Source: Bacillus sp. P14.5
Lineage (GTDB): Bacteria; Bacillota; Bacilli; Bacillales; Bacillaceae_B
Assembly (NCBI RefSeq): GCF_003316765.1
Contig: NZ_NIJF01000095.1
Span: 186,001 to 250,000, forward strand
Direction: 5' to 3'
Length of the DNA stretch: 64,000 nt
The translations under genes and the position numbers were made by a program. Shown piece by piece: positions 29,523 through 40,711 of this stretch (positions are counted from its first letter, which is position 1; each line of letters opens with the position of its first letter). The notes beneath the pieces were generated by a model. The model saw only the letters and a program-made list of their open reading frames with translations. It had not been told where the DNA came from and made no database searches.

Positions 29523-29862
29523 ACAGCATGAATTTTTTCAGTATCTGAAATTTTATACAGCAAGAAGAACGCTTATACAGCATGAAAACTGAGAGTTCGT
29601 GAAATGATGTGGTAAACAGAGGGGTTAAACAGCATGAAACCATGAAGTATGAGAAATGATGTGGTAAACAGAGAGTCTAAACAGCATGAAAACATAGAGT
29701 AGGAGAAATGATGTAGTAAAAAGAGAGTTTAAACAGCATGAAACCATAAAGTATGAGAAATGATGTGGTAAACAGAGAGTTTGAACAGCATGAAATTATA
29801 GAGTATGAGAAATGATGTGGCAAACAGGGGATTTAAACAGCATGAAACCATAAAGTTTCAGC
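29523..29862. repeat. Tandem array C, about seven units of 52 bp
   Basis: ACAGCATG starts at 29523 (degenerate), 29577, 29629, 29681, 29733, 29785 and 29837; after the first gap of 54 the period is exactly 52. Unit consensus includes AACAGCATGAAACCATAAAG and TATGAGAAATGATGTGGTAA. Stem potential is weak (TAAAC with GTTTA). It begins 30 bases after the mutL terminator. The 230 bases after it up to glpP hold nothing recognised. Confidence 0.92.
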
Positions 29863-30094
29863 TCGCTCCGCCAGCGCAGTGCATCATCTCAGAGATTTCT
29901 CAATTTAATGTCCCTCGCCCTGGCTCCAAAGGACATCAAGTAAGAATTTTCTTCTTATGAATTCAACACTCCGCCGGTATAACTCTAAATGCCCGTAAGA
30001 AATAAACTCAGGAAAAAACCAAACAGACAAAACCATCTCAAAAGACAGCAGATCACAAAAGTAATATAATTATCATCAGGAAAGAGGTGTCACG

Positions 30095-30664
30095 ATGACA
30101 TTCAATGGCCAAAAAATTCTACCGGCAGTCAGGTCGATGAAAGATTTCGATAAAATGCTAAAAACGAATTATGAATATGGTGTGTTCCTTGATCTGCATA
30201 TCGGAATGCTGAAAACGGTTTATCAGTATGCGAAGGAAAATAACCGTAAGATGTTCTTGCATTTGGATTTGATTCAGGGCTTGAAGGGTGATGAATATGG
30301 AGCGCAGTATGTTTGCCAGGAAATCAAGCCATACGGCATCATATCAACGAAGGGAAATGCGATCCAGCAAGCGAAGAAGAAAGGCGTCATTGCGATTCAG
30401 CGCGCGTTTGTTCTAGACAGCTCCGCGATGGAGAGAAGTATGGAACTAGTGAAGCATTCTAATCCTGATTATATTGAACTTCTTCCAGGTGTTATTCCAA
30501 AAGTGATCAAAACCATCAAAACGGAAACAGGTAAGCCTGTGTTTGCCGGTGGTTTGATCGATACGGTCAATGAAGTCGAAGAAGCGATTGAAGCAGGTGC
30601 GTCAGCCATAACGACGTCCAATAGAGAACTATGGAAGCACTTCAATCCGGATAAGGGGATTTGA
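30095..30664 (+). CDS. glpP: Glycerol-3-phosphate-responsive mRNA-binding antiterminator
   Basis: 189 aa GlpP, a TIM-barrel-like RNA-binding protein. With glycerol-3-phosphate bound it prevents termination in the leaders of glpK and glpD and stabilises the glpD mRNA. Family segments VFLDLHIGMLKT, MFLHLDLIQGLKGDEYGAQY and the end PVFAGGLIDTVNEVEEAIEA are visible. ATG at 30095 after GAAAGAGGTG. Both predicted targets with leader terminators follow directly. Confidence 0.94.
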   Translation: MTFNGQKILPAVRSMKDFDKMLKTNYEYGVFLDLHIGMLKTVYQYAKENNRKMFLHLDLIQGLKGDEYGAQYVCQEIKPYGIISTKGNAIQQAKKKGVIAIQRAFVLDSSAMERSMELVKHSNPDYIELLPGVIPKVIKTIKTETGKPVFAGGLIDTVNEVEEAIEAGASAITTSNRELWKHFNPDKGI

Positions 30665-30675
30665 CAACGTTTCCA
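30662..30675 (+). promoter_or_regulatory. Probable cre box (CcpA) upstream of glpK
   Basis: TGACAACGTTTCCA matches the catabolite-responsive element consensus TGWAARCGYTWNCW at all but one position. It starts with the TGA stop codon of glpP. Glucose repression of glpK by CcpA is known in B. subtilis. Confidence 0.65.
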
Positions 30676-30717
30676 TAATCTATTAATCTTAAAACAAGTT
30701 AATGATTCGTGAAATGA

Positions 30718-32309
<1,592 letters not shown>

Positions 32310-32310
<1 letters not shown>

Positions 32311-32462
32311 GTTCTTTCCGTAAACTTTGTTGCTATTTGTTATTAATACCGAAAAATATCAATCTCAAGAAGGAAAAAAATACGGTAATATCGAAAAGAA
32401 AAGAGCTACTCCTCCCGATAAGAGATAAAACTCTTAGTACCCGGGGATATCCGAAAACAGCC
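32310..32462 (+). mobile_element. MITE-like element, copy C, inserted at the glpK stop codon
   Basis: 153 bp, left end GGTTCTTTCCGTAAACTTTG, right end (inverted) GGCTGTTTTCGG. Flanked by the perfect 8-bp duplication TTTAAATA (32302-32309 and 32463-32470). Internal CGAAAAGAAAAGAGCTACTC and TAAAACTCTTAGTACCCGGG match the other copies. Without the element the glpK end would read AAA TAA. Confidence 0.88.
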
Positions 32463-32549
32463 TTTAAATAAAACCAAGACATAACATTTTTAAAAATCTG
32501 AAGGTTATGGTATTATAAACACAAGTTAATAAACGGTTAGAGAATCTAG

Positions 32550-32607
32550 AGAGACCTGACAACATTATGCTGCTTTCATAATGTTTGTTCACGGTCTCTT
32601 TTTTTAT
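32550..32607 (+). terminator. GlpP-controlled leader terminator of glpD
   Basis: AGAGACC (32550-32556) pairs with GGTCTCT (32593-32599), AACATTATG with CATAATGTT inside, then a run of T. ACAAGTTAAT (32521-32530) and AGAGAC recur as in the glpK leader. A TATAAA-type box lies at about 32514. Confidence 0.82.
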
Positions 32608-32636
32608 TGCATACAACAGAAGCGGAGGAATGACAG

Positions 32637-34298
32637 ATGAGTTTTTCGAGCTTGCAAAGAAGCCAAATCAAAGAAAAGTTAAAGAACGACCATTTTGACA
32701 TCACGATCATTGGGGGAGGCATTACAGGAGCCGGAATCGCTTTGGATGCAGCGAATCGCGGCATGAAGGTCGCACTCGTGGAAATGCAGGACTATGCTGC
32801 CGGAACTTCCAGCCGTTCGACCAAGCTGGTTCACGGAGGTTTACGGTATTTAAAGCAATATGAAGTGAAAATGGTTGCCGAGGTTGGAAAGGAAAGAGAG
32901 ATCGTGTACGAAAACGCTCCTCATGTTACAACGCCCGAATGGATGCTGCTGCCGATCCATAAGGGCGGGACCTTCGGAAGATTCAGCACCTCCATAGGAT
33001 TACGGGTATATGATTATCTTGCCGGTGTAAAGAAGCTTGAACGAAGAAAAATGCTTTCTTCATCTGAAACGCTGGAAAAGGAGCCTCTTGTCAAGCGGGA
33101 AGGACTTAAAGGTGGAGGCTATTATGTTGAATACCGGACGGATGATGCCAGGCTGACAATCGAAACGATGAAGAAGGCGGTTGAGCATGGAGCAGCTGCT
33201 TTGAATTATGTGAAAGCTGAGCATTTCATTTACGAGGATAAAAAGGTAAAGGGAATTCAAGCCAAGGATGTGCTCTCAGGAGAAACATTTGAGATTCACT
33301 CTGAAACAGTTGTCAATGCCTCTGGACCCTGGGTGGATGAAGTAAGGAAAAAAGATTACTCAACCAATAATAAAAAGCTTCGTCATACAAAAGGGGTACA
33401 CATTGTGATAGACCAGGAAAAATTCCCTTTGAAGCAAGCCGTTTACTTTGATACACAGGACGGCAGGATGGTATTCGCTATACCCAGAGAAGGAAAAGCA
33501 TATGTCGGCACAACCGATACATTTTTTGAAGGAGATGTCACTTCCCCGAAAATGACAGAGGGGGACAGGGAATACCTGCTCAATGCTATTCACTATATGT
33601 TTCCTTATGTAAAAGTCACAAAAGAAGATGTAGAGTCGAGCTGGGCAGGCATACGGCCGTTAATTTATGAGGAAGGAAAAGACCCTTCTGAAATTTCCCG
33701 CAAAGATGAAGTCTGGGAAGGGGACAGCGGCTTGGTTACTATAGCAGGCGGGAAGTTGACGGGGTACCGGAAAATGGCGGAGCATGTGGTTGACCTCATT
33801 GCCAAGAGATTAAAGCAGCAAACTAAGAGAGATTTTCCAGGCTCCAGCACTAAACATCTTCCGTTATCCGGCGGAGATTTCGGGGGATCATCAGGATTCC
33901 AAAACTTTATTGATAAGAAAGCAATGGAAGCGGAACAATTCGGGTTAAGCATTGATGAAGGACGAAAACTTGTTGAACAGTATGGATCGAACGCAGACGA
34001 ACTTTTCAAAATGGCTCATTCTTACAAAAAGACAACAAAGTATGCTAATAATGAACTGCCTGCCGAAATATATGCCATGCTCCTTTATTCCATCAATGAA
34101 GAAATGACCGTCACGCCAATCGATTTCTTCATGAGAAGGACAGGTAAACTGTTTTTCAATATAGAATGGGTGAAGCAGTGGAAAAAAGAGGTTGTCGACA
34201 TGATGGCTATCCTGCTTGACTGGAAACCGGAATTAAAGAGGCAATATCTCATTGACCTGGACAATGCAATTAGAGATGCACAAGTGCCGGTGATGTAA
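32637..34298 (+). CDS. glpD: Aerobic glycerol-3-phosphate dehydrogenase
   Basis: 553 aa membrane-associated flavoenzyme oxidising glycerol-3-phosphate to dihydroxyacetone phosphate with electrons to menaquinone. FAD dinucleotide fold [17 protein letters not shown] (about residues 25-41), [15 protein letters not shown] (about 62-76), and [15 protein letters not shown] (about 367). ATG at 32637 after AGCGGAGG. Controlled by GlpP antitermination through the leader terminator. Confidence 0.97.
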   Translation: MSFSSLQRSQIKEKLKNDHFDITIIGGGITGAGIALDAANRGMKVALVEMQDYAAGTSSRSTKLVHGGLRYLKQYEVKMVAEVGKEREIVYENAPHVTTPEWMLLPIHKGGTFGRFSTSIGLRVYDYLAGVKKLERRKMLSSSETLEKEPLVKREGLKGGGYYVEYRTDDARLTIETMKKAVEHGAAALNYVKAEHFIYEDKKVKGIQAKDVLSGETFEIHSETVVNASGPWVDEVRKKDYSTNNKKLRHTKGVHIVIDQEKFPLKQAVYFDTQDGRMVFAIPREGKAYVGTTDTFFEGDVTSPKMTEGDREYLLNAIHYMFPYVKVTKEDVESSWAGIRPLIYEEGKDPSEISRKDEVWEGDSGLVTIAGGKLTGYRKMAEHVVDLIAKRLKQQTKRDFPGSSTKHLPLSGGDFGGSSGFQNFIDKKAMEAEQFGLSIDEGRKLVEQYGSNADELFKMAHSYKKTTKYANNELPAEIYAMLLYSINEEMTVTPIDFFMRRTGKLFFNIEWVKQWKKEVVDMMAILLDWKPELKRQYLIDLDNAIRDAQVPVM

Positions 34299-34358
34299 CC
34301 AGGAACTAACATAAAAACCAGTAGTCCAATGAGAAGCTGCCTGATCTTTTTCTTAATA

Positions 34359-34395
34359 AAAACCGTTCTGTGTCATGCACAGGACGGTTTATTTG
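34359..34395 (+). terminator. Terminator of glpD
   Basis: AAACCGT with ACGGTTT and inner CTGTG with CACAG, followed by ATTTGTG. Confidence 0.8.
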
Positions 34396-34608
34396 TGTTT
34401 AAGGAAAGAGTGAAGGGCTGGAGCTTTACTCTCTTAATGATGAATCAATAATCTGAATGCTATGGAATACTAAGTAAAGATTTTTTTTGTGGTAAAATTA
34501 GTAAATATAAACTGGTTACAAGTGAGTTATAGAAAAGAGTGTTTAATATTTGGCAAATTGGAACAGATCAATTTCTATATTAATAGATTTTACTAAGGAG
34601 AAACAGAT

Positions 34609-35043
34609 ATGAATATAATGGCTGCACGAACAGCGGACTTAGATGCACTAGCACAGATAGACAGGGAAGTTATCGGTAACAAGAGCAGAAGGGATTTCAT
34701 TGAGAAAGCTATTAATCTTGAAAACTGTATTATTGTAAAAGAAGATAACGAGATTGCCGGATTTTTAGTTTACGATTGTAATTTTTTTGACTGTGCTTTT
34801 ATAGCTTTGATAATTGTGTCTAAAAGCAAAAGACGAAAGGGATATGCCAGTGAATTACTGAATTACATGGCAGATCATTCTCCTACTCAAAAAATATTCT
34901 CCTCTGCCAATCAATCTAACCACAGTATGCATCAGGTGTTTGAATCTAATGGCTTTGTAAAGAGTGGTTTAGTGGAAAACCTGGACGATGGAGACCCGGA
35001 GATTATTTATTATAGACTGAAAAAAGGCAGCAATCTTAAGTAA
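34609..35043 (+). CDS. GNAT-family N-acetyltransferase
   Basis: 144 aa GNAT. Acetyl-CoA loop SKSKRRKGYASELLNYM (motif A, about 78-94) and the end (SNHSMHQVFESNGFVKSG) are typical. ATG at 34609 after AAGGAG. Substrate unknown. More AT-rich than the glp genes; with the following methyltransferase it may be a recently acquired or fast-evolving pair (inference). The 53-base gap suggests cotranscription. Confidence 0.82.
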   Translation: MNIMAARTADLDALAQIDREVIGNKSRRDFIEKAINLENCIIVKEDNEIAGFLVYDCNFFDCAFIALIIVSKSKRRKGYASELLNYMADHSPTQKIFSSANQSNHSMHQVFESNGFVKSGLVENLDDGDPEIIYYRLKKGSNLK

Positions 35044-35095
35044 ACAAATTGTATAGCTTTTAAAATTATTCATATTCATTGAAGGAGGGGCGTAA

Positions 35096-35893
35096 ATGAA
35101 CCAAAAGAGCTTTAGTGAAAAAAACCAGTTGGGCTGGAACCAGTCAACTTATCAGGCTTGGGTTAATCGTCACGGTATGCCTCAGGAGTATGCCCAAGTG
35201 TTAAAAGCAAACCCGGAAAAGAAGGTTAGCCACTATCTTAAATATATGGGTAATATAAAGGGGAAGAGAATTGCCAACCTTTTAGGTTCTAAAGGAAACA
35301 AAGCTGTTTCACTTGCATTATTGGGAGCGGAATTAACTGTAGTGGATATTTCTGAAGGAAATAAGCGGTATGCAACTGAATTGGCTGAAGCAGCCGGAAT
35401 ACACATTCACTATTTAGTATGTGATGTTTTAGAAATACCACCTCAAGAAAAGCTGCAGAATTTTGATATTGTCCTTATGGAAGTCGGTGTTTTGCATTAT
35501 TTCGTTGAACTTGACCCGCTTTTTGAATTGATATCAAGTATGTTAAAACCAGGCGGTAAATTAATTTTAAGAGACTATCATCCTCTGGTTACTAAATTAA
35601 TGCGTCTAGAGAATAATAATTTAGTTGCAAACGGAAATTATTTTGATGAAGAGCTTCAAGAAGTAGAAGCAGCTTTTAGCAAGCTGTTATCAGAGAAGGA
35701 ACGTGAATCACTAGTAAAAAATATAATACGGAGATGGTCTTTAGGCGAAATTGTCACGAAGCTGGCCGGAACTGGTTTGACAATTGAATGCTTAGAAGAA
35801 GAAGAGGGTATCCGGTGGGCATTTCCTGAAAATTCTCCTGAAGGGATAGAGAATAGAATTCCGGGTCTTTTTACAATTCTAGCGTCAAAATAG
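35096..35893 (+). CDS. SAM-dependent methyltransferase
   Basis: 265 aa class I methyltransferase. Motif I RIANLLGSKGNKAVSLALLG (about 58-77) with a Ser/Lys variant of the usual glycine loop, TVVDISEGNKRYA (about 81) for the ribose-binding acid, and MLKPGGKLILRDYHPL (about 150). ATG at 35096 after AAGGAGGGG. Substrate unknown. Same strand and spacing as the preceding GNAT gene; no terminator seen between them. Confidence 0.82.
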   Translation: MNQKSFSEKNQLGWNQSTYQAWVNRHGMPQEYAQVLKANPEKKVSHYLKYMGNIKGKRIANLLGSKGNKAVSLALLGAELTVVDISEGNKRYATELAEAAGIHIHYLVCDVLEIPPQEKLQNFDIVLMEVGVLHYFVELDPLFELISSMLKPGGKLILRDYHPLVTKLMRLENNNLVANGNYFDEELQEVEAAFSKLLSEKERESLVKNIIRRWSLGEIVTKLAGTGLTIECLEEEEGIRWAFPENSPEGIENRIPGLFTILASK

Positions 35894-36168
35894 TTGCCTT
35901 TAAAGAGGAACAACTCAAACGCAGGAAGGCTATGATAATGAATATTGTGCTTTCAGTATGTTAAAAAAGCAGGGTGAAAATTTATACTAACTCTTCTTAT
36001 TACTTTCAAAGTTTTTATCGGCTTTTATGTTGAAGTTATGCATTGTTTATCTAAGGCCTCTGGGGTAATCCACACTCCATAGTCTGGGAGGAAAACAGGT
36101 TGAATGAATCACACGTTTCGTAGGTACCTAAGAAAAGTTCTTTTTTTATTCCAAAAGGCTTTAATAAA

Positions 36169-36334
36169 GGCTGTTTTCGCAAATATTATGGCTTTCGGAT
36201 ATCCCCGGATACTAAGAGTTTTATCTTTATCGAGGGAGAGTTTTTTCTTTTCGGTGTTACCAGTTTTTACCCCTCTTAATATGGTTATTTTTTTGAGCTT
36301 AGTATTAAATAGCAACAAAGCTCACGAAAAAGCC
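36169..36334 (-). mobile_element. MITE-like element, copy D
   Basis: 166 bp, read on the minus strand: GGCTTTTTCGTGAGCTTTG to inverted GGCTGTTTTCGC. Perfect 8-bp duplication TTAATAAA (36161-36168 and 36335-36342). Shares ATTTAATACTAAG, CCGAAAAGAAAAAACTCTCC and AACTCTTAGTATCCGGGGAT with the others. It lies between the methyltransferase and the terminator of the DUF948 gene; the rest of 35894-36350 holds nothing else recognised. Confidence 0.88.
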
Positions 36335-36351
36335 TTAATAAATCTAAAAAA

Positions 36352-36377
36352 GACCCGTCCATAGACGAGTCTTCAAA
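36352..36377 (-). terminator. Terminator of the DUF948 gene
   Basis: AAGAC-C-CGTC pairs with GACG-A-GTCTT, with a T run on the minus strand (the A run at 36347-36353). Confidence 0.7.
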
Positions 36378-36713
36378 TTACCCATTGGAAGTACGATAAT
36401 TTTTTCCTTCATCAGGCTTCTTGAAGTTGTTTTCCCAAATTCTCTTTACAGGCTTTGGCAGCTGTTTAACGGCACCAACTGTATATTGAATGTTATCTTT
36501 CTTTGTATCAATATCCTCTTTGATTTCCTGGCTGTGTGTAGAAAGTTCATTGGTCTCCTCCTGCAGGGTCTGCGCTCTTTGCTGCAGGCTCTCTACCGTT
36601 TTATTCAAGTGGTTGATGGTCGGTTTGGTTTCCTTCATGAACTTAAAGCCTTTATATCCCAGGTATGCAATCGAGAGAACAAATAGGGCTATGCTTGCGT
36701 AAACAATAATCAT
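36378..36713 (-). CDS. DUF948 membrane-anchored coiled-coil protein
   Basis: 111 aa. N-terminal membrane segment (about 2-20, IIVYASIALFVLSIAYLGYK), then a heptad-like coiled coil rich in Glu, Thr and Gln (about 30-80), then a Lys/Pro/Asn-rich tail. Matches the DUF948 family to which B. subtilis YtxG-like general stress proteins belong. ATG at 36713 after AGGAGGT on the minus strand. It is divergent from the trpS leader. Function unknown. Confidence 0.8.
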   Translation of the reverse strand: MIIVYASIALFVLSIAYLGYKGFKFMKETKPTINHLNKTVESLQQRAQTLQEETNELSTHSQEIKEDIDTKKDNIQYTVGAVKQLPKPVKRIWENNFKKPDEGKNYRTSNG

Positions 36714-36831
36714 GGAATACCTCCTAAATTTCTGCTGATTTCAAGGGTAAGTTATTCTTTGTATTTTTGTTTACCCTTTATGTTGTGAATAAAACGGTCT
36801 TTTGCGAGTAGGAAAACAGTGGAAATATACA

Positions 36832-36860
36832 TTGCCTTTCTTAAAACAATAAGCTATAAT
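36832..36860 (+). promoter_or_regulatory. SigA promoter of trpS
   Basis: TTGCCT (36832-36837), 17-base spacer, TATAAT (36855-36860), directly upstream of the T-box leader. Confidence 0.8.
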
Positions 36861-36867
36861 AAAATCA

Positions 36868-37130
36868 AAATTTTTTTAATATTATGCAATGATGAAGAAG
36901 AGTATGCATGGATAAGACTTTAGAGAGCTGATGGCTGGTGGGAATCAGTGTCGGACCATGTTGAATGGGCTTCGGAGCATCCATGCCGAACAAATAGGCA
37001 GGCGGAGAGTTCTACCGTTAAAAGGAACAGAGAGCATATAATCAGCTCTTTTAAAGATTACCTTTTTTATTTGGGTAAACGAAGGTGGCACCGCGGGTTT
37101 CTCGTCCTTTTTTGGATGGGGGCTTTTTTA
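36868..37130 (+). promoter_or_regulatory. T-box riboswitch (tRNA-Trp) leader of trpS
   Basis: The hallmark T-box sequence GAAGGTGGCACCGCGGG is at 37081-37097, followed by a terminator (TCTCGTCC with GGATGGGG using G-U pairs, then TTTTTT at 37124-37129). Stem I upstream contains a TGG triplet at 36966-36968 in a loop context (GAATGGGC), a candidate Trp specifier. Uncharged tRNA-Trp should favour the antiterminator and allow trpS expression. Start is estimated from the promoter. Confidence 0.9.
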
Positions 37131-37133
37131 TTT

Positions 37134-37321
37134 GGCTCTTTTCGTAAAATTTGTTGCTATCCGATACTAATTCTGAAAAAATAACCATGATTGACCGGAA
37201 TAACCTGGTAATCATGAAAAGAAAAGAGCTACTCTCGCCGTTTTGAGAGAGAACCCTTAGTATCCAGGGAAAAATCCGGCTCTTAGGATTTTTCCGAGCA
37301 ACAATGTATGCGAAAACAGCC
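37134..37321 (+). mobile_element. MITE-like element, copy E, between T-box and trpS
   Basis: 188 bp, ends GGCTCTTTTCGTAAAATTTG and (inverted) GGCTGTTTTCGCATACATTG. Flanks TTTTATTT (37126-37133) and TTTTATAT (37322-37329), 7/8 identical; the left one is the U tract of the T-box terminator. The element is therefore part of the trpS mRNA leader, ending 24 bases before the ATG. Confidence 0.88.
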
Positions 37322-37344
37322 TTTTATATTTAGGAGGAATTTAT

Positions 37345-38339
37345 ATGGAAAGACCAACAGCACTAACAGGGATAAAACCCACAGGGCACCCTCATCTGGG
37401 GAATTATATCGGCGCGATCAAGCCAGCACTTGAAATGGCAAAAGACAACACATCACAAGGGATTTACTTCATTGCGGACTACCATGCCTTAAACTCTGTG
37501 CAGGACCGCAAAAAATTTAAAGAGTACACCTACGAAATCGCGGCGGCTTGGCTTTCATTAGGGTTGGATCCGGAAAAGGTGATTTTTTACAGACAATCAG
37601 ATGTTCCTGAAATTCTTGAACTCCACTGGATTCTCTCCTGTATGACACCTAAAGGATTAATGAACCGGGCACACGCTTATAAAGCCAAAGTCGAAGAAAA
37701 CATGGCAGAAGGAAACGACTCTGATGCTGGTGTCAACATGGGACTGTTTACTTATCCAATTCTAATGGCTGCGGATATCTTGCTTTTTAACTCAGATAAG
37801 GTTCCTGTTGGAAAAGATCAGGTTCAGCATGTGGAAATCGCAAGAGATATCGCGGAAAACTTCAATCGTACTTTCGGAGAAGCCGTTAAGCTGCCTCAAT
37901 ATGTGATTGAAGAAGAGACTGCTGTCATACCCGGGCTTGATGGAAGAAAGATGAGTAAAAGTTATGGAAACACCATCCCGCTTTTTGCAGAAGAAAAAGC
38001 TCTGAAAAAGCTCGTTAATAAAATTGTAACGGATTCTACTCCCCCGGAAGAGCCAAAGGAAGTGAAGGGTTCCTCGCTGTTCACTCTTTATAAAGAGTTT
38101 GCGGCTGCTGCTGAAGCTGATTCCATGAAAGAGAAGTACAAACAAGGAATCGGCTGGGGCCAAGTAAAAAAGAAGTGTTCGAAGTCATGAACAGGGAACT
38201 GAGCGAACCTCGCCAGAAGTATTATGAATATCTCGACAATAAGCAGGAAATTGATAAGTTTCTTGAACGAGGGGCAGAAAGGGCAAGAAGCATTGCGTCT
38301 GTTCAACTCAAAAAAATCAAAGAAATGATCGGCTGCTAA
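37345..38339 (+). pseudogene. trpS: trpS, tryptophanyl-tRNA synthetase, frameshifted near 3' end
   Basis: Class I synthetase; restored length 331 aa. TGIKPTGHPHLGNYIGA (about 8-24) contains the HIGH-type motif (HPHLGN) and GRKMSKSYGN (about 193) is the KMSKS loop. ATG at 37345 after AGGAGGAA. The A6 run at 38166-38171 leads to a stop at 38190; A7 restores GQVKKEVFEVMNRELSEPRQ and the usual C-terminus to TAA at 38337-38339. Because trpS is essential, a sequencing error is much more likely than a real mutation. Regulated by the upstream T-box. Confidence 0.94.
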
Positions 38340-38357
38340 TGATAGGGGGGAATCGAT

Positions 38358-38830
38358 ATGCAGCTGCAGTTTTACAGTGAAAAAGTGAAAGCCGAGCTAT
38401 ATAAGTTCTCACTTGCAGAAGAACAGCATCAATTTACGGCTTTGCCTTCAGAAGCATTAGAAATTGAAGACCGAAATAGACATCCAGTCGTCATAATGGA
38501 TGGGGACAGGGCAGTTGGTTTTTTGTTCTTCATAAAGGAACAGTTGTAAAAGACTATTCACTTGATACCAATGCCTTATTATTACGGGCTTTTTCCATTA
38601 ATGAGATACAGCAGGGAAAAGGATATGCCAAAGCTGCCATGAAATTGCTGCCTTCGTTCGTCCTGGAACATTTTCCTGAAACAAGTGAAATCGTCCTGGC
38701 TGTGAATGAAAGAAATTCAGCAGCGAGAACACTATACATGAAGTCAGGCTTTAAAGATAATGGAAAGAAACTTATGGGAAGGAAAGGCTTGCAGTCCATA
38801 TTGACATACAAATTAGATCAAAAAAGGTAG
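38358..38830 (+). pseudogene. GNAT-family N-acetyltransferase, frameshifted
   Basis: Restored product about 157 aa. The first frame (MQLQFYSEKVKAELYKFSLA to GDRAVGFLF) ends at 38549; the second continues with VLHKGTVVKDYS, the acetyl-CoA loop QQGKGYAKAAMKLL and VNERNSAARTLYMKSGF, to TAG at 38828-38830. They join if the T6 run at 38519-38524 were T7. ATG at 38358 after AGGGGGG, 19 bases after trpS, so probably cotranscribed. Substrate unknown. Confidence 0.87.
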
Positions 38831-38855
38831 AAGCTTATTTTGCTTCTACCTCTTT
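38825..38855. terminator. Bidirectional terminator GNAT/SASP
   Basis: AGGTAGAAGC pairs with GCTTCTACCT, followed by CTTTTTT on the plus strand and preceded by an A run that serves as the T tract on the minus strand. Confidence 0.85.
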
Positions 38856-39100
38856 TTTGCGTTTAATGATGCTTCAGCCATCTTTATCATTTCTCTTACC
38901 ATACTCCCGCCAATCTTCCCGCCGACTTTTCCAGCTTCCCGAGCGCTTAGCTCACCATTATAACCTTTGGTTAAGGAAATACCCTGCTCTTTTGCTGCCT
39001 CATATTTCACTGCAGAAGGATCCTCTTGGTGAAATAAGTCGGCTTTCATTATATTTAGTGCCCTTTGAGATTCGGGGATGAGAGGCTTTCTTTTGCTCAC
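38846..39100 (-). CDS. Alpha/beta-type small acid-soluble spore protein
   Basis: 84 aa from GTG at 39100. The C-terminal part (GELSAREAGKVGGKIGGSMV, then REMIKMAEASL) has the two-glycine helix pattern of DNA-binding alpha/beta SASPs; ALNIMKADLF and YEAAKEQGI match their first helix region. Such proteins coat spore DNA in the forespore. AAGGATG lies nine bases upstream of the GTG; the alternative ATG at 39109 overlaps that site. A forespore (SigG) promoter is expected but not identified. Confidence 0.82.
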   Translation of the reverse strand: MSKRKPLIPESQRALNIMKADLFHQEDPSAVKYEAAKEQGISLTKGYNGELSAREAGKVGGKIGGSMVREMIKMAEASLNAKKR

Positions 39101-39250
39101 GGCGATCATCCTTTCTTCTTATGGTTCATGTACATCTTTATTATGATGCAAAGAGAGAAATATATCAGAATAATATTGTAATTTAACTTAAATAGTGTAA
39201 AATTACACTAAGAAATAATAGTTAAATTTGGTAAATATGAGGTGAGATAA

Positions 39251-40711
39251 TTGAAAAAAGAGATAAGAAGAAAGAAAGTATCACAAAGAGCGGCAATAGT
39301 AATGATTTTTTTCATAATTTACGGGTGTGTTTTTTTCACTGTGGATAATGACCCTGTTAGTTCTGAAATCGTCAGTGATATAGGCGGCTTGATGCCGACT
39401 AGAATAGAGCAGGTGACCAAGGGTGAGGAAGAACGGGAGATAGTGAAAACAGTTAAGAAGGCAGCCGATGAAAATCTTAAAGTGTCAATTGCCGGAAAGA
39501 TGCACAGCCAAGGCGGGCACACTTATTATCCTGGAAGCGTCGTATTGGATATGACGGGCTTTGATAAGATACTTGATCTCGATACGACCGAAAAAACTAT
39601 TCGCGTTCAGAGCGGTGCGACCTGGGCAGACATACAAGAGGCAGCCAATCCACATGGGTTATCAGTGAAAGTAATGCAGTCCCAAAATATATTTACTATC
39701 GGAGGGTCGCTGTCTGTCAATGTACATGGCAGGGATATAAGGCATGGGGCATTAATTGAGACGGTCAATTCTTTTCGTTTATTGAAGCATGATGGAGAGA
39801 ATATCAACGTATCCCGGACTGAAAATAAAGAATTCTTTCCATTGGTTATCGGAGGGTATGGGCTGTTTGGAGTTATTCTTGATGCAGAATTGCAACTGAC
39901 CGATGATGAACTGTATGAAATGAAAACAACGGAACTACCATATGATGAATACAGTGATTTTTTTCTTGAAGAAGTAAAAGGCGAAGAAGATGTTAAGATG
40001 CATCTTGCCCGAATCTCGACTGCTCCGGATACTTTTTTGGAGGACATGTATATAACGGACTATATCCATTCAGACAGCCAGAATCTGCTGAAGGAGCATA
40101 AGTCATTAAAAGATGAAGAAGGAACCTTCATTTCTAAATTCATGCTTGGTCTCTCCAGGAAATTTGATTGGGGAAAGAGCCTCTTTTGGGATATCCAGAA
40201 AACCTATTTTCAGGGCAAAGATGGTGATTTCATCACCAGGAATAATGCAATGAGGTCAGAGTCCAAATTCATGGAATATGAAAGCAAGAGTAATACAGAT
40301 GTTCTGCAGGAATACTTTGTGCCTGTAGATCAATTCTCCAGCTACATTGATGATTTAAGAGAGGTGCTTGATGAGGAAGACTTGAATCTGGTGAACATCA
40401 CCATTCGTTATGTTGATAAAAATGAGGATGCAGTCTTGTCGTATTCCAAGGAGGAGATGTTTGCGCTGGTCCTGCTCATCAATCAGGAAAAATCGGCTGA
40501 AGGCAAAGAAGATACAGAAAGGATTGTCAGAAAGATGGTGGACGTGACACTGAAACACGGTGGAAGCTATTATCTGCCTTATTACGAATATCCCTCAAAG
40601 GAGCAGATGAAAGAAGCTTATCCAAGGACAGCAGAATTTTTTGACAGTAAAAGAAAGCTTGACCCCGATGAAGTATTCATGAATCATTTCTATGAGGAGT
40701 ACGGCCAATGA
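39251..40711 (+). CDS. FAD-binding oxidoreductase with N-terminal membrane anchor
   Basis: 486 aa. N-terminal basic stretch and membrane segment (about 13-33, AAIVMIFFIIYGCVFFTVD), then a PCMH-type FAD-binding domain (about 50-220; SIAGKMHSQGGHTYYPGSVV, TIGGSLSVNVHGRDIRHGAL, GGYGLFGVI). TTG at 39251 after GAGGTGAG. The His in the GRDIRHG region may bind FAD covalently, as in related oxidases (inference). Substrate unknown. The stop overlaps the next gene as ATGA, so the two are coupled and probably work together. Confidence 0.82.
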   Translation: MKKEIRRKKVSQRAAIVMIFFIIYGCVFFTVDNDPVSSEIVSDIGGLMPTRIEQVTKGEEEREIVKTVKKAADENLKVSIAGKMHSQGGHTYYPGSVVLDMTGFDKILDLDTTEKTIRVQSGATWADIQEAANPHGLSVKVMQSQNIFTIGGSLSVNVHGRDIRHGALIETVNSFRLLKHDGENINVSRTENKEFFPLVIGGYGLFGVILDAELQLTDDELYEMKTTELPYDEYSDFFLEEVKGEEDVKMHLARISTAPDTFLEDMYITDYIHSDSQNLLKEHKSLKDEEGTFISKFMLGLSRKFDWGKSLFWDIQKTYFQGKDGDFITRNNAMRSESKFMEYESKSNTDVLQEYFVPVDQFSSYIDDLREVLDEEDLNLVNITIRYVDKNEDAVLSYSKEEMFALVLLINQEKSAEGKEDTERIVRKMVDVTLKHGGSYYLPYYEYPSKEQMKEAYPRTAEFFDSKRKLDPDEVFMNHFYEEYGQ

